From: Acetobacteraceae bacterium
GTDB lineage: Bacteria; Pseudomonadota; Alphaproteobacteria; Acetobacterales; Acetobacteraceae
Length of the DNA: 64,000 nt
Direction of reading: 5' to 3'
NCBI GenBank assembly: GCA_039613835.1
Contig: CP154827.1
Location: 1,456,001-1,520,000, forward strand
Part shown: in pieces, positions 61,240 through 64,000 of the stretch
How positions within the stretch are numbered: the first letter of the stretch is position 1
Layout: the number at the start of each line of letters is the position of its first letter
Position numbers and translations under genes: made by a program
The notes under the pieces: generated by a model
What the model was told of the DNA's origin: nothing
The model's input: the letters and a program-made list of their open reading frames with translations, nothing else
The model's database searches: none

Positions 61240-61629
61240 ATGACGCGATTCAACCGTTTAGGCGCCGTGCTCGTCGCCTCATGCACAATGTTGTCTGCAC
61301 CCTATGCACTATCCGACTCACCGAAGGTCGCTTCTGGCGACTACAAAGTTGAGCCTGCCCATACGCAGATCGTTTTTTCGGTCCTGCATTTTGGTTTCAC
61401 GCCCTTTTCCGGGATGTTCAGACAGGCCAGCGGGAAGCTCCATCTCGACAGCGCTGATCCTTCAAAATCGACTCTCACCGTTACTGTGCCAGTTTCTTCA
61501 ATCGAGACATCGAACAATGTCCTCAATCGTGAGTTGAAGGGGGATGCGTGGTTTGATAGCGCCAAGTATCCGAATGTGACTTTCGTCTCAACGAAAGTGA
61601 CGCCGATGCCAGGCAACCGTGACGGTTGA
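61240..61629 (+). pseudogene. YceI-family periplasmic protein, 3' truncated
   Basis: A signal peptide (AVLVASCTMLSAPYALSDS) precedes a YceI lipocalin-like domain: YKVEPAHTQIVFSVLHFGFT, SGMFRQASGKLHLDSADPSK, and NNVLNRELKGDAWFDSAKYP. The frame ends after TPMPGNRDG at 129 residues, whereas family members reach about 190; the last beta strands and their conserved motif are missing. The break lies 50 bases from the tRNA-fMet gene, as if the end was replaced when the rrn region moved next to it. GAGGAAA precedes the ATG. YceI binds isoprenoid-like lipids. Confidence 0.78.
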
Positions 61630-61679
61630 AACCTGTGGCCTATGAGCAGAGGAGCCTGTCAGATTGAGTATGATTGTGA

Positions 61680-61756
<77 letters not shown>

Positions 61757-61817
61757 CTGGTGGGGGATGAGTGACTTGACCCCCTATTGTTACAGGTTTG
61801 ATTTGGGTGGATCAGGA

Positions 61818-61934
61818 GACCTGGCGGCGACCGACTTTTCCGCAGCTTAAGCTGCAGTATCATAGGCGCTAGGGCGTTTCACGGCCGAGTTCGGGAAGGG
61901 ATCGGGTGGAAATCTCCCGCCATGGCCACCAGGT
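61818..61934 (-). rRNA. rrf: 5S ribosomal RNA
   Basis: The minus strand reads CCTGGTGGCCATGGCGGGAG at the 5' end, contains CCGAACTCGGCCGTGAAACG, the invariant helix II-III region of 5S rRNA, and closes with GTCGGTCGCCGCCAGG, complementary to the start. Length is about 117 bases. It lies between 23S and tRNA-fMet; ends are placed by pairing. Confidence 0.93.
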
Positions 61935-62114
61935 CATCTGGCCCACCCTTTGCAGGGTGGAGAGGCTGGTGCATGCCCTGTCTCTCTTAATGAGTGAGAC
62001 GGGTTGAGGAGGATGAGGAGGATGAGATGAGAGACACGCTTTGGATGCGTGGATGACTGCTATGTATGTGCATGCTGCTTTCCTGTTAGGGAGAGCGGCG
62101 TTGATGTGAATAAT

Positions 62115-64000
<1,886 letters not shown>

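Overview
The window looks like a chromosome segment of an acetic acid bacterium (Alphaproteobacteria, Acetobacteraceae). The grounds are a GC-rich composition in the high fifties by eye, the gene order alanine/diaminopimelate-type aminotransferase - homoserine dehydrogenase - glpX - recJ, an alphaproteobacterial LexA box (GTTC-N7-GTTC) before recA, a stand-alone Hint-domain protein, a ferritin-like protein behind a ClpP homologue, and an rrn operon ending 23S-5S-tRNA-fMet. Genus cannot be decided from the sequence alone.

Layout. 1-2.7 kb: three broken genes (MFS transporter, small helical protein, DUF3050 protein). 2.7-15.2 kb: an accessory island lying against the 3' end of a tRNA-Glu gene. 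It begins with an AT-rich Kiwa-type anti-phage operon (kwaA, frameshifted kwaB) followed by a tightly spaced third gene for an unidentified cysteine-rich protein. It continues with a decayed siphophage tail module (tail fibre, baseplate-side protein, tape measure, tail assembly chaperones with a classical -1 slippery heptamer, tail tube), and ends with a Panacea/DUF4065 antitoxin-like gene overlapping a two-helix membrane protein gene. No terminase, portal, capsid, integrase or lysis genes are seen. 15.4-23.8 kb: tRNA-Glu, recJ, glpX, hom, aminotransferase, an OmpA-like lipoprotein and a Hint protein. 24-32.7 kb: clpP-like and ferritin-like genes, a DMT transporter remnant, recA with its SOS box, a gamma-glutamyltransferase-like lipoprotein, a DsbA-family protein, PPK2 and an SDR. 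33-42.2 kb: IMPACT protein, broken radA, mlaF and mlaE, a shattered unknown gene, intact ugd, then broken MFS and hydrolase genes. 42.4-53.7 kb: sucB-lpdA convergent with sucA, then asd, hemH, a glycosyltransferase and manC. 53.8-61.6 kb: broken LysE, MFS and dinB, tRNA-Pro, a LOG protein, an AT-richer MFS/sulfhydrylase pair, Nudix and a truncated YceI. 61.7-64 kb: the 3' end of an rrn operon on the minus strand.

The strongest overall signal is gene decay. More than twenty loci carry frameshifts, premature stops or internal deletions, whereas the central metabolic and core genes (recJ, glpX, hom, aminotransferase, recA, ugd, sucA/sucB/lpdA, asd, hemH, manC) are open from end to end. The damage sits in transporters, defence, phage, envelope-lipid transport and non-essential repair genes (radA, dinB). 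That distribution, plus real deletions inside radA and mlaE, argues for genome erosion such as occurs in host-restricted bacteria. However, several of the indels lie in homopolymers and could be assembly errors, so raw reads would be needed to settle individual cases.
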